The position numbers were made by a program, and so were the translations under genes. Source: Azospira oryzae (GTDB lineage Bacteria; Pseudomonadota; Gammaproteobacteria; Burkholderiales; Rhodocyclaceae). Taken from it: DNA of 64,000 nt. The notes beneath the pieces were generated by a model, which searched no databases, was not told the DNA's origin, and worked only from the letters and a program-made list of their open reading frames with translations. Location of the stretch: positions 1-64,000 of the forward strand of contig NZ_SHKM01000001.1 of NCBI RefSeq assembly GCF_004217225.1, read 5' to 3'. Below, piece after piece: positions 1 to 7,299 of this stretch (positions are counted from its first letter, which is position 1; each line of letters begins with the position of its first letter).

Positions 1-54
1 AGTTGCGCCGATGATAGTGCATACTTCATGTGCGAAAGTAGGTCACCGCCAGGC
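1..54 (+). rRNA. rrf: 5S ribosomal RNA, 3' part only
   Basis: The first 54 bases match the 3' end of a proteobacterial 5S rRNA, including the conserved GATGATAGTG and GAAAGTAGGTCACCGCCAGGC segments. The rest of the gene, and presumably the 16S and 23S genes, lie upstream of the window. A hairpin terminator follows after 10 bases, so this is the end of an rRNA operon. Confidence 0.9.
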
Positions 55-64
55 TCCCCTTACA

Positions 65-98
65 ACACCCCAGCTACCTCGTGGCTGGGGTGTTTCTA
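65..98 (+). terminator. Intrinsic terminator of the rRNA operon
   Basis: A perfect 10-bp stem (ACACCCCAGC at 65-74 with GCTGGGGTGT at 84-93) encloses a 9-base loop and runs into a T-rich tail. It lies directly after the 5S rRNA end. Confidence 0.85.
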
Positions 99-267
99 TT
101 TGTACCTCACTAAATTCCCCCCCCACTCAAAAACGGCTTAGATGCTCTGCCGCCGGCTCTTGCCGAGTCCAGATATCGGCTTGTGATATCGAGATTTGGC
201 GGATGACTGGTTGCTCGTTCGAGTGACGGAAAAAAAGCGCTGGTGGGCGAGAAACGCCGATCAGCTA

Positions 268-276
268 TGTTAGAAT
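268..276 (+). promoter_or_regulatory. Extended -10 promoter of the SRP RNA gene
   Basis: TGTTAGAAT is an extended -10 element (TGn plus TAGAAT). It ends 7 bases before the expected first base of the SRP RNA at 284, which is the right distance to the transcription start. No good -35 hexamer is visible, as often with extended -10 promoters. The rest of 99-283 holds no gene that I can see; it contains a GATATC...GATATC inverted repeat (172-190) of unknown meaning. Confidence 0.6.
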
Positions 277-283
277 TCGCACC

Positions 284-379
284 GGCGGGTCTCCCCGCAT
301 TGCAGGGTGGTGAACCTGGTCAGGTCCGGAAGGAAGCAGCCACAGCTACTTACTGCAAGTGCCGGGGGTAAGGCTCGCC
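284..379 (+). ncRNA. ffs: Signal recognition particle 4.5S RNA
   Basis: This is the small bacterial SRP RNA that binds Ffh and docks signal-sequence-bearing ribosomes to FtsY at the membrane. The conserved apical domain is present as GGTCAGGTCCGGAAGGAAGC (about 319-338), with the GGAA tetraloop and the asymmetric-loop AGCAGCC strand. The ends pair (GGCGGG at 284-289 with CTCGCC at 374-379), giving a 96-nt hairpin as expected for the small bacterial type. It lies just upstream of dnaX. Confidence 0.93.
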
Positions 380-441
380 ACTTTCATTTCCGGCAGCCGC
401 CATGGGCGGTCGGGTGCCGCTGTCGTGCGAGACTATTCGGC

Positions 442-2088
442 ATGAGCTATCAGGTTCTGGCGCGCAAATGGCGCCCTCGAAGCTTTTCCACCCTGGTCGG
501 CCAGGAGCATGTGGTCCGTGCGTTGACCCATGCCCTCACCGAGCAGCGGCTCCACCACGCGTATCTCTTCACCGGCACCCGTGGTGTCGGCAAGACCACC
601 TTGGCCCGCATCCTGGCCAAATCCCTCAATTGTGAATCCGGTATCTCGGCGACTCCTTGCGGGCAATGTTCTGCCTGCCAGGAAATCGATGCGGGTCGTT
701 TTGTAGATCTTCTCGAGGTCGATGCGGCCACCAATACCCGGGTCGATGAGATGCGCCAGCTGCTCGAGAACGCGGTGTATGCGCCTACCCGGGGCCGCTT
801 CAAGGTCTACGTGATCGACGAAGTGCACATGCTCTCCAATTCGGCCTTCAACGCCATGTTGAAGACCCTGGAAGAGCCACCCGAGCACGTCAAATTCATC
901 CTGGCGACCACCGATCCCCAGAAAATTCCGGTGACGGTTCTTTCCCGCTGTCTGCAGTTCAATCTGAAGCAGATGCCGCCCCAGGCCATCACCGGCCATC
1001 TTTCCCACATCCTTGGGGCTGAATCCGTTCCCTTCGAGGCGCCGGCGTTGGCTCTGCTGGCCCGCTCTGCCAACGGCAGTATGCGTGACGCCCTGTCGCT
1101 GCTCGACCAGGCGATTGCCCATGGCACAGGCAAGGTGGAGGAGTCCCTGGTGCGCGACATGCTCGGCACCGTGGATCAGGATTACCTGTTCACCCTCTTG
1201 GAAGCCATGGCCCAGGGCGATGTCAGTGCCATGCTGAGTGTGGCCGATCTGATGACGGAGCGCAGCCTATCCTTCGACAGTGCCCTGCAGGATCTGGCTG
1301 CCATGCTGACCCGTCTGCAGGTGGCCCAGCTGGCCCCGGCCGCCATTGCCGAGGATACGCCGGACCGCAGCCGCTTGCTCGCACTGGCAGGTGCCATCGA
1401 CGCCCAGACGGTGCAGTTGGCCTACCAGATCAGCGTGCATGGTCGCCATGAACTACCCATGGCGCCCGACCCCCATGCCGGTTTCGTCATGACCCTGTTG
1501 CGTCTGCATGCCTTTGCGCCGCGCCAGCCTGGGGAGGGCCCATCCCCGGGAAAAGCGTTGGCCGCCCCGCGGGCGCAGGCTCCCGCGGTTAAGGCGGCTC
1601 CTTCCCGAATTTCCGTCCCGGCCCGAGCTGCAGAAGCCCCCGTCGTACAGCCGGTAGCCACTCCTGCGGAGATGATGCCGGCGGCACAGGTTGTCGCCGC
1701 TGATAGCGAGGCTCCAGGTGACTGGCAGTCGATTCTTGACAGCTTGCAGTTGTCCGGTATGGCGCGGGCCCTGGCCCAGCACTGCGAGTTGCTGAAGCTG
1801 GGCGGGGAGGTGGTGCAATTGCGCTTGCCGCCGGCCCATCGCCACCTGATCATGAAGGCGGCCCAGGATCGGCTGCAGCAGGCCCTGGGCGAATACTGCG
1901 GCCGACCGCTGCAGTTGCAGATCGAAGTGGCCGAGGTGAGCACGCTGACGCCGGCGGCGATCCTCCAGCAGGAGCGGGAGGAGCGCCAGGACCGGGCTGT
2001 CGCCGCCATCGAGCAGGATCCCTTTGTGCGCGAGGTGATCGACATCTTCGACGCCACGCTGATTGAATCATCCATCAAACCCATCTAG
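442..2088 (+). CDS. dnaX: DNA polymerase III subunit tau (clamp loader ATPase)
   Basis: DnaX is the motor of the clamp loader, which places the beta clamp on primed DNA; the tau form also ties polymerase cores to DnaB. The 548-aa product starts at MSYQVLARKWRP. It has a Walker A motif GTRGVGKT (residues 45-52), a zinc module with Cys64, 73, 76 and 79, Walker B DEVH (126-129) and the SRC arginine-finger motif (168-170). The C-terminal part after about residue 370 is Ala/Pro-rich and then matches tau domain V. The frame is open upstream into the SRP RNA, but homology begins at the ATG at 442. No A-rich slippery heptamer for gamma production is evident. It heads dnaX-ybaB-recR. Confidence 0.95.
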   Translation: MSYQVLARKWRPRSFSTLVGQEHVVRALTHALTEQRLHHAYLFTGTRGVGKTTLARILAKSLNCESGISATPCGQCSACQEIDAGRFVDLLEVDAATNTRVDEMRQLLENAVYAPTRGRFKVYVIDEVHMLSNSAFNAMLKTLEEPPEHVKFILATTDPQKIPVTVLSRCLQFNLKQMPPQAITGHLSHILGAESVPFEAPALALLARSANGSMRDALSLLDQAIAHGTGKVEESLVRDMLGTVDQDYLFTLLEAMAQGDVSAMLSVADLMTERSLSFDSALQDLAAMLTRLQVAQLAPAAIAEDTPDRSRLLALAGAIDAQTVQLAYQISVHGRHELPMAPDPHAGFVMTLLRLHAFAPRQPGEGPSPGKALAAPRAQAPAVKAAPSRISVPARAAEAPVVQPVATPAEMMPAAQVVAADSEAPGDWQSILDSLQLSGMARALAQHCELLKLGGEVVQLRLPPAHRHLIMKAAQDRLQQALGEYCGRPLQLQIEVAEVSTLTPAAILQQEREERQDRAVAAIEQDPFVREVIDIFDATLIESSIKPI

Positions 2089-2103
2089 TCGAGGACCACG
2101 AAA

Positions 2104-2427
2104 ATGATGAAAGGCGGCATCGCCGGCCTGATGAAGCAGGCCCAGCAAATGCAGGAAAACATGAAGAAGGCCCAGGAAGAGCTGGGTCGCGTCGAGGTGG
2201 AAGGTCAGGCCGGTGCCGGCATGGTCAAGGTGCTGATGACCTGTTCCCACGACGTGCGCCGTGTCACGATCGACCCCTCGGTCATGGACGACAAGGAAAT
2301 GCTGGAAGACCTGATCGCCGCCGCCGTCAATGACGCAGTGCGCCGTGGCGAGGAGCTGAGCAAGGAACGCATGTCCGGCTTCACTGCCGGCCTCAACCTG
2401 CCCCCCGGATTCAAGCTGCCCTTCTGA
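2104..2427 (+). CDS. ybaB: Nucleoid-associated protein, YbaB/EbfC family
   Basis: The 107-aa protein matches the YbaB/EbfC family of small dimeric DNA-binding proteins that coat the nucleoid. Family marks are the N-terminal helix with [17 protein letters not shown], the G-x-GAGMVKV strand, the [16 protein letters not shown] helix and the C-terminal LPPGFKLPF. It follows dnaX by 15 bases and overlaps the recR start codon by one base (TGATG), so translation of the two is probably coupled. The order dnaX-ybaB-recR is conserved in proteobacteria. ATG at 2107 is an equally possible start. Confidence 0.93.
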   Translation: MMKGGIAGLMKQAQQMQENMKKAQEELGRVEVEGQAGAGMVKVLMTCSHDVRRVTIDPSVMDDKEMLEDLIAAAVNDAVRRGEELSKERMSGFTAGLNLPPGFKLPF

Positions 2428-3029
2428 TGAGCACCCCATCCAGCCTCGAAGAACTGATCGAGGCCCTCCGCTGTTTGCCGGGGATCGGGCCGAAATCGGC
2501 CCAGCGCATGGCCTACCATCTGCTGCAGCGGGACCGCAAGGGCGCCCGCCGCCTGGCAGACGGCATGTCCCATGCGCTGGAGGCCATTCGCCATTGCAGC
2601 CGCTGCAACACCTTCACCGAGTCCGATGTCTGCGAGCGCTGCGCCTCCACCAAGCGGGATGCCAGCCTGCTGTGCGTCGTCGAAACGCCGGTGGACATGA
2701 ACATGATGGAGCAGACCCAGGCCTACAACGGGCTCTACTACGTCATCATGGGGCGCTTGTCGCCGCTGGACGGTGTCGGTCCCCGGGAGCTGCAGCTGGA
2801 CCGTCTGCTGGCCCGGGCCTGCGATGGCGAGGTCCAGGAGGTCATCCTGGCCACCAATTACACCAACGAAGGCGAAGCGACCGCTCACTACGTCAGCGAA
2901 CTGCTGCGCAGCAGGGGCATCAAGGTGACCCGGATCGCCCGGGGGGTGCCGGTGGGTGGGGAGCTGGAGTACGTGGATGCCGGCACCCTGGCCCAGGCCA
3001 TGCGGGAGCGGAAAAACGTGGAAGCCTAG
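2427..3029 (+). CDS. recR: Recombination mediator RecR
   Basis: RecR works with RecF and RecO to load RecA on single-stranded gaps. The 200-aa protein has the N-terminal helix-hairpin-helix ([20 protein letters not shown]), a C4 zinc finger (Cys57, 60, 69, 72) and a Toprim domain beginning at [10 protein letters not shown], with the Walker-like [14 protein letters not shown] segment. Length and domain order are standard. The ATG overlaps the ybaB stop by one base. Confidence 0.95.
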   Translation: MSTPSSLEELIEALRCLPGIGPKSAQRMAYHLLQRDRKGARRLADGMSHALEAIRHCSRCNTFTESDVCERCASTKRDASLLCVVETPVDMNMMEQTQAYNGLYYVIMGRLSPLDGVGPRELQLDRLLARACDGEVQEVILATNYTNEGEATAHYVSELLRSRGIKVTRIARGVPVGGELEYVDAGTLAQAMRERKNVEA

Positions 3030-3110
3030 CCCTGGCGGGTCCGATTCTTGACCGGGCTCAGGTTTGGAGCGGCTTTCGACGCATTTGACGACATTGAGTT
3101 CCCGGCCCGG

Positions 3111-3140
3111 TTCCAGTCCGTAGGTGGATTCGAGTATAAT
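3111..3140 (+). promoter_or_regulatory. Likely sigma-70 promoter of petABC
   Basis: A consensus -10 TATAAT lies at 3135-3140, with a weak -35 TTCCAG at 3111-3116 (18-bp spacing). It is about 100 bases upstream of petA, in the 209-base gap after recR. The rest of that gap shows no other feature. Confidence 0.5.
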
Positions 3141-3238
3141 CTTCCGGTTTTGTTCGGCCAGGATCATTTTTGCCTCGCCGAAGGCGTTACCGAATTGCTG
3201 TTCTGAATTTTAATTTCAACGTTCTAGGGATCTGCGCT

Positions 3239-3835
3239 ATGAGCAAAGAGAACAAAGTGGACTGCGGCAGGCGGCGTCTGATCGTCGCTACCGCGGCCGT
3301 GGGCGGGGCCGGGGCGGTGGCGGCACTCGTGCCGTTCGTCGCCAGCATGCTGCCGTCCGAACGCGCCAAGGCAGCCGGCGCTCCGGTGGAAGTGGATATT
3401 TCCAAGCTGGAACCGGGTCAGATGATGACCGTGGAATGGCGTGGCAAGCCGGTGTGGATCATCAACCGCACCAAGGACATGCTGGACACCCTGCCCAAGC
3501 TGGCCGATGCCGTCGCCGATCCCAAGTCCGAAAAAGAGCAGCAGCCCGCCTACTGCCAGAACGAAACCCGCTCCATCAAGCCCGAAGTGCTGGTGGCCGT
3601 GGGTATCTGTACCCACTTGGGCTGTTCTCCTTCCGCCAAGTTCAAGCACGGCGCCGAAGAGGGCATGTCCGGTGACTGGCTGGGCGGCTTCCTGTGCCCC
3701 TGCCACGGTTCCACCTTCGACTTTGCCGGCCGCGTTTACAAGGCCAAGCCGGCTCCGACCAACCTGGAAGTTCCGCCGCACATGTATCTGTCCGATACCC
3801 GCATCCTGATCGGCGAAGACAAGAAGGGGGCGTAA
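3239..3835 (+). CDS. petA: Ubiquinol-cytochrome c reductase, Rieske iron-sulfur subunit
   Basis: This is the [2Fe-2S] subunit of the cytochrome bc1 complex, which passes one electron from ubiquinol to cytochrome c1. The 198-aa protein has an N-terminal membrane anchor following a twin-arginine-like stretch (residues 11-40). The two cluster-binding boxes are CTHLGC (124-129) and CPCHGS (153-158). I start it at the ATG at 3239 (MSKENKVDCGRRR), preceded by GGGATCTGCGCT; an upstream in-frame start would add an unrelated leader. petB follows after 3 bases. Confidence 0.95.
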   Translation: MSKENKVDCGRRRLIVATAAVGGAGAVAALVPFVASMLPSERAKAAGAPVEVDISKLEPGQMMTVEWRGKPVWIINRTKDMLDTLPKLADAVADPKSEKEQQPAYCQNETRSIKPEVLVAVGICTHLGCSPSAKFKHGAEEGMSGDWLGGFLCPCHGSTFDFAGRVYKAKPAPTNLEVPPHMYLSDTRILIGEDKKGA

Positions 3836-3838
3836 GGA

Positions 3839-5143
3839 ATGGCTGCCAATACCAATTTCGAAAAGTACAAGTCCGACGGTTCTATCGGCGGCAACGTGCT
3901 GGAGTGGGTCGATGCCCGCTTCCCCGCCACTTCCATGTGGAAGGGCCACCTGTCCGAGTACTACGCACCGAAGAACTTCAACTTCTGGTACTTCTTCGGC
4001 TCCCTGGCCCTGCTGGTCCTGGTGCTGCAGATCGTCACCGGCATCTTCCTGGTGATGCACTTCAAGCCGGATGCTTCCCTGAACGCCGCCGGCGTGCCCG
4101 TGGCCTTCGCCTCCGTCGAGTACATCATGCGCGACGTGCCCTGGGGCTGGCTGATCCGCTACATGCACTCCACCGGCGCTTCCGCCTTCTTCATCGTCGT
4201 CTTCCTGCACATGTTCCGCGGCATGCTCTACGGTTCCTACCGCAAGCCCCGCGAGCTGATCTGGCTGTTCGGCGTCGGCATCTTCCTGTGCCTGATGGGC
4301 GAAGCCTTCTTCGGCTATCTGCTGCCCTGGGGCCAGATGTCCTTCTGGGGCGCCCAGGTGATCGTGAACCTGTTCTCCGCCATTCCCCTGATCGGACCGG
4401 ACCTGTCCGTCTGGCTGCGCGGTGACTTCGTGGTGGGCGATGCAACCCTGAACCGTTTCTTCTCCTTCCACGTGATTGCCATGCCCCTGGTGCTGATCGG
4501 CCTCGTCGCCGCCCACATCCTGGCCCTGCACGAAGTCGGTTCCAACAACCCCGACGGCGTCGAGATCAAGAAGCTGAAGGACGAGAACGGCCATCCCCTG
4601 GACGGCATTCCCTTCCATCCCTACTACACCGTCAAGGACATCGTCGGCGTCGTGGTCTTCCTGATGGTCTTCTCCTGCGTGGTGTTCTTCGCACCCGAAG
4701 GCGGCGGCTACTTCCTGGAATACAACAACTTCATTCCGGCCGATCCCCTGAAGACCCCGCCCCACATCGCTCCGGTGTGGTACTTCACCCCCTTCTACTC
4801 CATCCTGCGCGCCATGGTGTGGCCGATCCTGGGTCTGGATGCCAAGTTCTGGGGTGTGGTGGCCATGGGCGCTTCCGTGGTGATCTTCGCCTTCCTGCCC
4901 TGGCTGGATCGCAGCCCGGTCAAGTCCATCCGCTACCGCGGTCCGATCTACAAGACCTTCCTGACCCTGTTCGTGATCTGCTTCGTGATCCTGGGCTACC
5001 TCGGTACCCAGCCGCCCTCCTACTGGGGCGAGAAGGTCTCCCAGGTTTGCTCCCTGATCTACTTCGGCTTCTTCCTGCTGATGCCGTGGTATTCCAAGGT
5101 GGACAAGTACACGCCGGAACCCGAGCGTGTGACCATGAAATAA
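3839..5143 (+). CDS. petB: Cytochrome b subunit of the bc1 complex
   Basis: Cytochrome b carries hemes bL and bH and both quinone sites of the bc1 complex. The 434-aa protein has the usual eight membrane helices. Histidine pairs of the two hemes lie in the second and fourth helices (for example MHSTGASAFFIVVFLHMF and FHVIAMPLVLIGLVAAH). The Qo-site PEWY motif is replaced by PVWY (APVWYFTPFYSILRAM), the form usual in many Betaproteobacteria. It sits 3 bases after petA, with an AAGGA Shine-Dalgarno overlapping the petA stop. Confidence 0.95.
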   Translation: MAANTNFEKYKSDGSIGGNVLEWVDARFPATSMWKGHLSEYYAPKNFNFWYFFGSLALLVLVLQIVTGIFLVMHFKPDASLNAAGVPVAFASVEYIMRDVPWGWLIRYMHSTGASAFFIVVFLHMFRGMLYGSYRKPRELIWLFGVGIFLCLMGEAFFGYLLPWGQMSFWGAQVIVNLFSAIPLIGPDLSVWLRGDFVVGDATLNRFFSFHVIAMPLVLIGLVAAHILALHEVGSNNPDGVEIKKLKDENGHPLDGIPFHPYYTVKDIVGVVVFLMVFSCVVFFAPEGGGYFLEYNNFIPADPLKTPPHIAPVWYFTPFYSILRAMVWPILGLDAKFWGVVAMGASVVIFAFLPWLDRSPVKSIRYRGPIYKTFLTLFVICFVILGYLGTQPPSYWGEKVSQVCSLIYFGFFLLMPWYSKVDKYTPEPERVTMK

Positions 5144-5156
5144 GGACGAGAGCGAC

Positions 5157-5870
5157 ATGAAAAAACTGCTTACTGCATTGCTCTTCGCGCCCCTGATGGC
5201 GCTGGCCAGCGGCGCCGCCGTGCATCTGGACAAGGCTCCGGACGTTTCCGGCGACAACGCGGCCCTGCAAAACGGCGCCAAGCTGTTCGTGAACTACTGC
5301 CTGAACTGCCACGGCGCCTCCTTCATGCGCTACAACCGGCTGACCGGCATCGGTCTGACCGAGCAGCAGATCAAGGACAGCCTGCTGTTCACCGCCGACA
5401 AGGTGGGCGAACCCATGCGCGTCGCCATCCGTCCGGACGAAGCCAAGCAATGGTTCGGCGCCACCCCGCCCGACCTGACCCTGATCGCCCGTGCCCGCGC
5501 TTCCGAAGCCGGTCCCGGCGCCGACTGGCTCTACACCTACCTGCGTTCCTTCTACCGTGACGACAAGCGTCCCACCGGCTGGAACAACGTGGTGTTCGAG
5601 AACGTCGGCATGCCGCACATCCTGTGGGAACTGCAGGGTCAGCAAGTGCTGAACCACGAGACCCACAAGCTGGAACTGGCCGTGCCCGGCAAGCTGTCCG
5701 CCGCCGAGTACGACAAGCAAATCGCTGACCTGGTCGGTTTCCTGGTGTACATCGGTGAACCCGTTTCCGGTCTGCGCAAGCAGCTGGGCATTGCCGTCCT
5801 GCTGTTCCTCGGCGTGCTCTTCGTCGTTGCTTACGCTCTCAAGCGCGAGTACTGGAAAGACGTGCACTAA
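5157..5870 (+). CDS. petC: Cytochrome c1 of the bc1 complex
   Basis: Cytochrome c1 takes electrons from the Rieske protein and gives them to soluble cytochrome c. The 237-aa precursor has a Sec signal peptide (MKKLLTALLFAPLMALASGA), one c-type heme site CLNCH (residues 48-52), a downstream Met ligand candidate in GEPMRV, and a C-terminal membrane anchor ending KREYWKDVH. It completes the petABC operon, 13 bases after petB. Confidence 0.95.
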   Translation: MKKLLTALLFAPLMALASGAAVHLDKAPDVSGDNAALQNGAKLFVNYCLNCHGASFMRYNRLTGIGLTEQQIKDSLLFTADKVGEPMRVAIRPDEAKQWFGATPPDLTLIARARASEAGPGADWLYTYLRSFYRDDKRPTGWNNVVFENVGMPHILWELQGQQVLNHETHKLELAVPGKLSAAEYDKQIADLVGFLVYIGEPVSGLRKQLGIAVLLFLGVLFVVAYALKREYWKDVH

Positions 5871-5873
5871 TCC

Positions 5874-5888
5874 GCCTGACATTCAGGC
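5874..5888 (+). repeat. Short inverted repeat after petC
   Basis: GCCTGA (5874-5879) and TCAGGC (5883-5888) form a 6-bp stem with a 3-base loop, 4 bases after the petC stop. It lacks a T-run, so it is more likely an mRNA 3' stabiliser or a weak terminator than a full intrinsic terminator. Confidence 0.4.
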
Positions 5889-5952
5889 TACGGCATCGCC
5901 GATCGGGGCTTTTCCCGGCGGCGGTGCCGATTCCTTTTTGAGGTAACGAGTC

Positions 5953-6549
5953 ATGATGAACCTCTACTCCGGCACCACCGATCCCTTCAGCCACCGCTGC
6001 CGCATCGTCCTGTTCGAAAAGGGCATGGACTTCCAGGTGATTGATGTGGACCTCTTCAACAAGCCCGAAGACATCGCCGTCATCAACCCGTACAACCGGG
6101 TGCCGGTGCTGGTCGAGCGCGAGTTGATCCTGTACGAACCCAACATCATCAACGAATACATCGATGAGCGTTTCCCCCATCCCCAGCTCATGCCGGCCGA
6201 CCCCATCATGCGGGCCCGGGCGCGCCAGCTGCTGTCCACCATGGAACGGGAAATCTTTGCCTACATCGAGCCCCTGGAAAAGAACGCCAAGACCGCCGAC
6301 AAGGCGCGGACCGAAATCCGCAACCGCCTGACCGAGCTGGCTCCCATGTTCGCCAAGCAGAAGTTCATGCTGGGCGACGAGTTCTCCATGCTCGACGTGG
6401 CCATCGCCCCCCTGCTGTGGCGCCTGGACCACTACGGCATCGACCTGCCGAAGACTGCCGCGCCGCTGATGAAGTACGCCGAGCGCATCTTCAGCCGTCA
6501 GGGCTTCATCGATGCCCTGACGCCTTCCGAAAAGGTGATGCGCAAGTAA
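5953..6549 (+). CDS. sspA: Stringent starvation protein A
   Basis: SspA is a glutathione-transferase-fold protein that binds RNA polymerase and supports stress and acid-resistance transcription. The 198-aa product has the N-terminal thioredoxin-like half (MNLYSGTTDPFSHRCRIVLFEKGMDF), the NPYNRVPVLVERELILYEPNIINEYIDERFP segment and an all-helical C-terminal half. It is encoded between petABC and sspB, the normal betaproteobacterial order. ATG at 5956 is an alternative start. Confidence 0.93.
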   Translation: MMNLYSGTTDPFSHRCRIVLFEKGMDFQVIDVDLFNKPEDIAVINPYNRVPVLVERELILYEPNIINEYIDERFPHPQLMPADPIMRARARQLLSTMEREIFAYIEPLEKNAKTADKARTEIRNRLTELAPMFAKQKFMLGDEFSMLDVAIAPLLWRLDHYGIDLPKTAAPLMKYAERIFSRQGFIDALTPSEKVMRK

Positions 6550-6657
6550 CGAACTGACTGGGGCGCCGCCACGGTGTCCCCGTCTTTTCTCCAGGCCGGC
6601 GCCTGCGGTGCCGGTGCGTCGGCCGGACCGGTCGGCGCCATTCAGCGGAAGACTGTC

Positions 6658-7077
6658 ATGCAACTGCCCTCCACCAAGCCCTACCTGATCCGCGCCATTT
6701 ACGAATGGTGCGTGGACAACGGCTTTACCCCCTACATCGCAGTGGCCGTGGATGACCGGACCCTGGTGCCCCGCGAGTACGTGCGGGACGGCCAGATCGT
6801 CCTCAACATCAGCGGCGACGCCACTTCCCACCTCAACATGAGCAACGAGCTGATCAGCTTTGCCGCCCGTTTCGGCGGTGTGGCCCGGGATCTGTCGGTG
6901 CCGGTGGGCAATGTGGTGGCCATCTACGCCCGTGAAAACGGGGCCGGCATGGCCTTCGAGGTGGATGAAGAAGGTGAAGGCGAGGGCGAAGTGGTGGCGG
7001 ATGCCGGCGACGAGACCCCGCCGGAGCCGCCGGCCGCACCGCCCAGCGGCCGTCCCCACCTGCAGCGGGTGAAGTGA
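6658..7077 (+). CDS. sspB: ClpXP protease specificity-enhancing factor SspB
   Basis: SspB tethers ssrA-tagged proteins to the ClpXP protease. The 139-aa product begins MQLPSTKPYLIRAIYEWCVDNGFTPYI. It has the beta-rich substrate-binding domain (residues 1-110), followed by an acidic Glu/Pro linker and a short C-terminal ClpX-binding tail (PSGRPHLQRVK). The frame is open 84 bases further upstream, but that part has no homology, so the ATG at 6658 is chosen. A strong terminator follows. Confidence 0.93.
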   Translation: MQLPSTKPYLIRAIYEWCVDNGFTPYIAVAVDDRTLVPREYVRDGQIVLNISGDATSHLNMSNELISFAARFGGVARDLSVPVGNVVAIYARENGAGMAFEVDEEGEGEGEVVADAGDETPPEPPAAPPSGRPHLQRVK

Positions 7078-7119
7078 GCGGGGGTTTTCCTTCTTAGGTA
7101 CTCCCCGCCGCTCCACCGG

Positions 7120-7157
7120 AAACCGCCTCGCGCCCCAAGCCGAGGCGGTTTTTCTTT
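7120..7157 (+). terminator. Intrinsic terminator after sspB
   Basis: An 11-bp perfect stem (AAACCGCCTCG at 7120-7130 with CGAGGCGGTTT at 7141-7151) is followed by TTTCTTT. It separates the ssp genes from the nitrate reductase promoter region. Confidence 0.85.
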
Positions 7158-7160
7158 GGC

Positions 7161-7195
7161 GCACCAAGCTGGCGCGGGATGCGCCAAGCTGGGGC
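7161..7195 (+). promoter_or_regulatory. Tandem NtrC-like binding sites upstream of nasA
   Basis: Two near-identical 15-mers, GCACCAAGCTGGCGC (7161-7175) and GCGCCAAGCTGGGGC (7181-7195), lie 20 bp apart, about two helical turns. Each resembles the NtrC dyad GCAC-N7-GTGC with one or two mismatches. They are about 87 and 67 bp upstream of the -24 element, the usual distance for enhancer sites. The match is imperfect, so the call rests mainly on position and repetition. Confidence 0.5.
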
Positions 7196-7260
7196 CGAAA
7201 TCCAGCCGTTCTCCTGGCGGATTCGCTGTCGTTTATTGGTAACCCATTGATTATTAATGG

Positions 7261-7276
7261 TGGCATGGCTGTTGCT
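7261..7276 (+). promoter_or_regulatory. Sigma-54 promoter of nasA
   Basis: TGGCATGGCTGTTGCT matches the -24/-12 consensus TGGCAC-N5-TTGCW. The GG (7262-7263) and GC (7274-7275) are separated by exactly 10 bases. The predicted start is near 7287, which is the first base of the AGGAG Shine-Dalgarno, so the 5' leader would be only about 13 nt. Confidence 0.82.
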
Positions 7277-7299
7277 GTGTTGGGGCAGGAGCCCAGACC

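Noticed and set aside
442-2088. Programmed frameshift for a gamma form of DnaX
   Set aside because: No A-rich slippery heptamer with downstream stem was found; the longest candidate is only GGGAAAAG near 1549.
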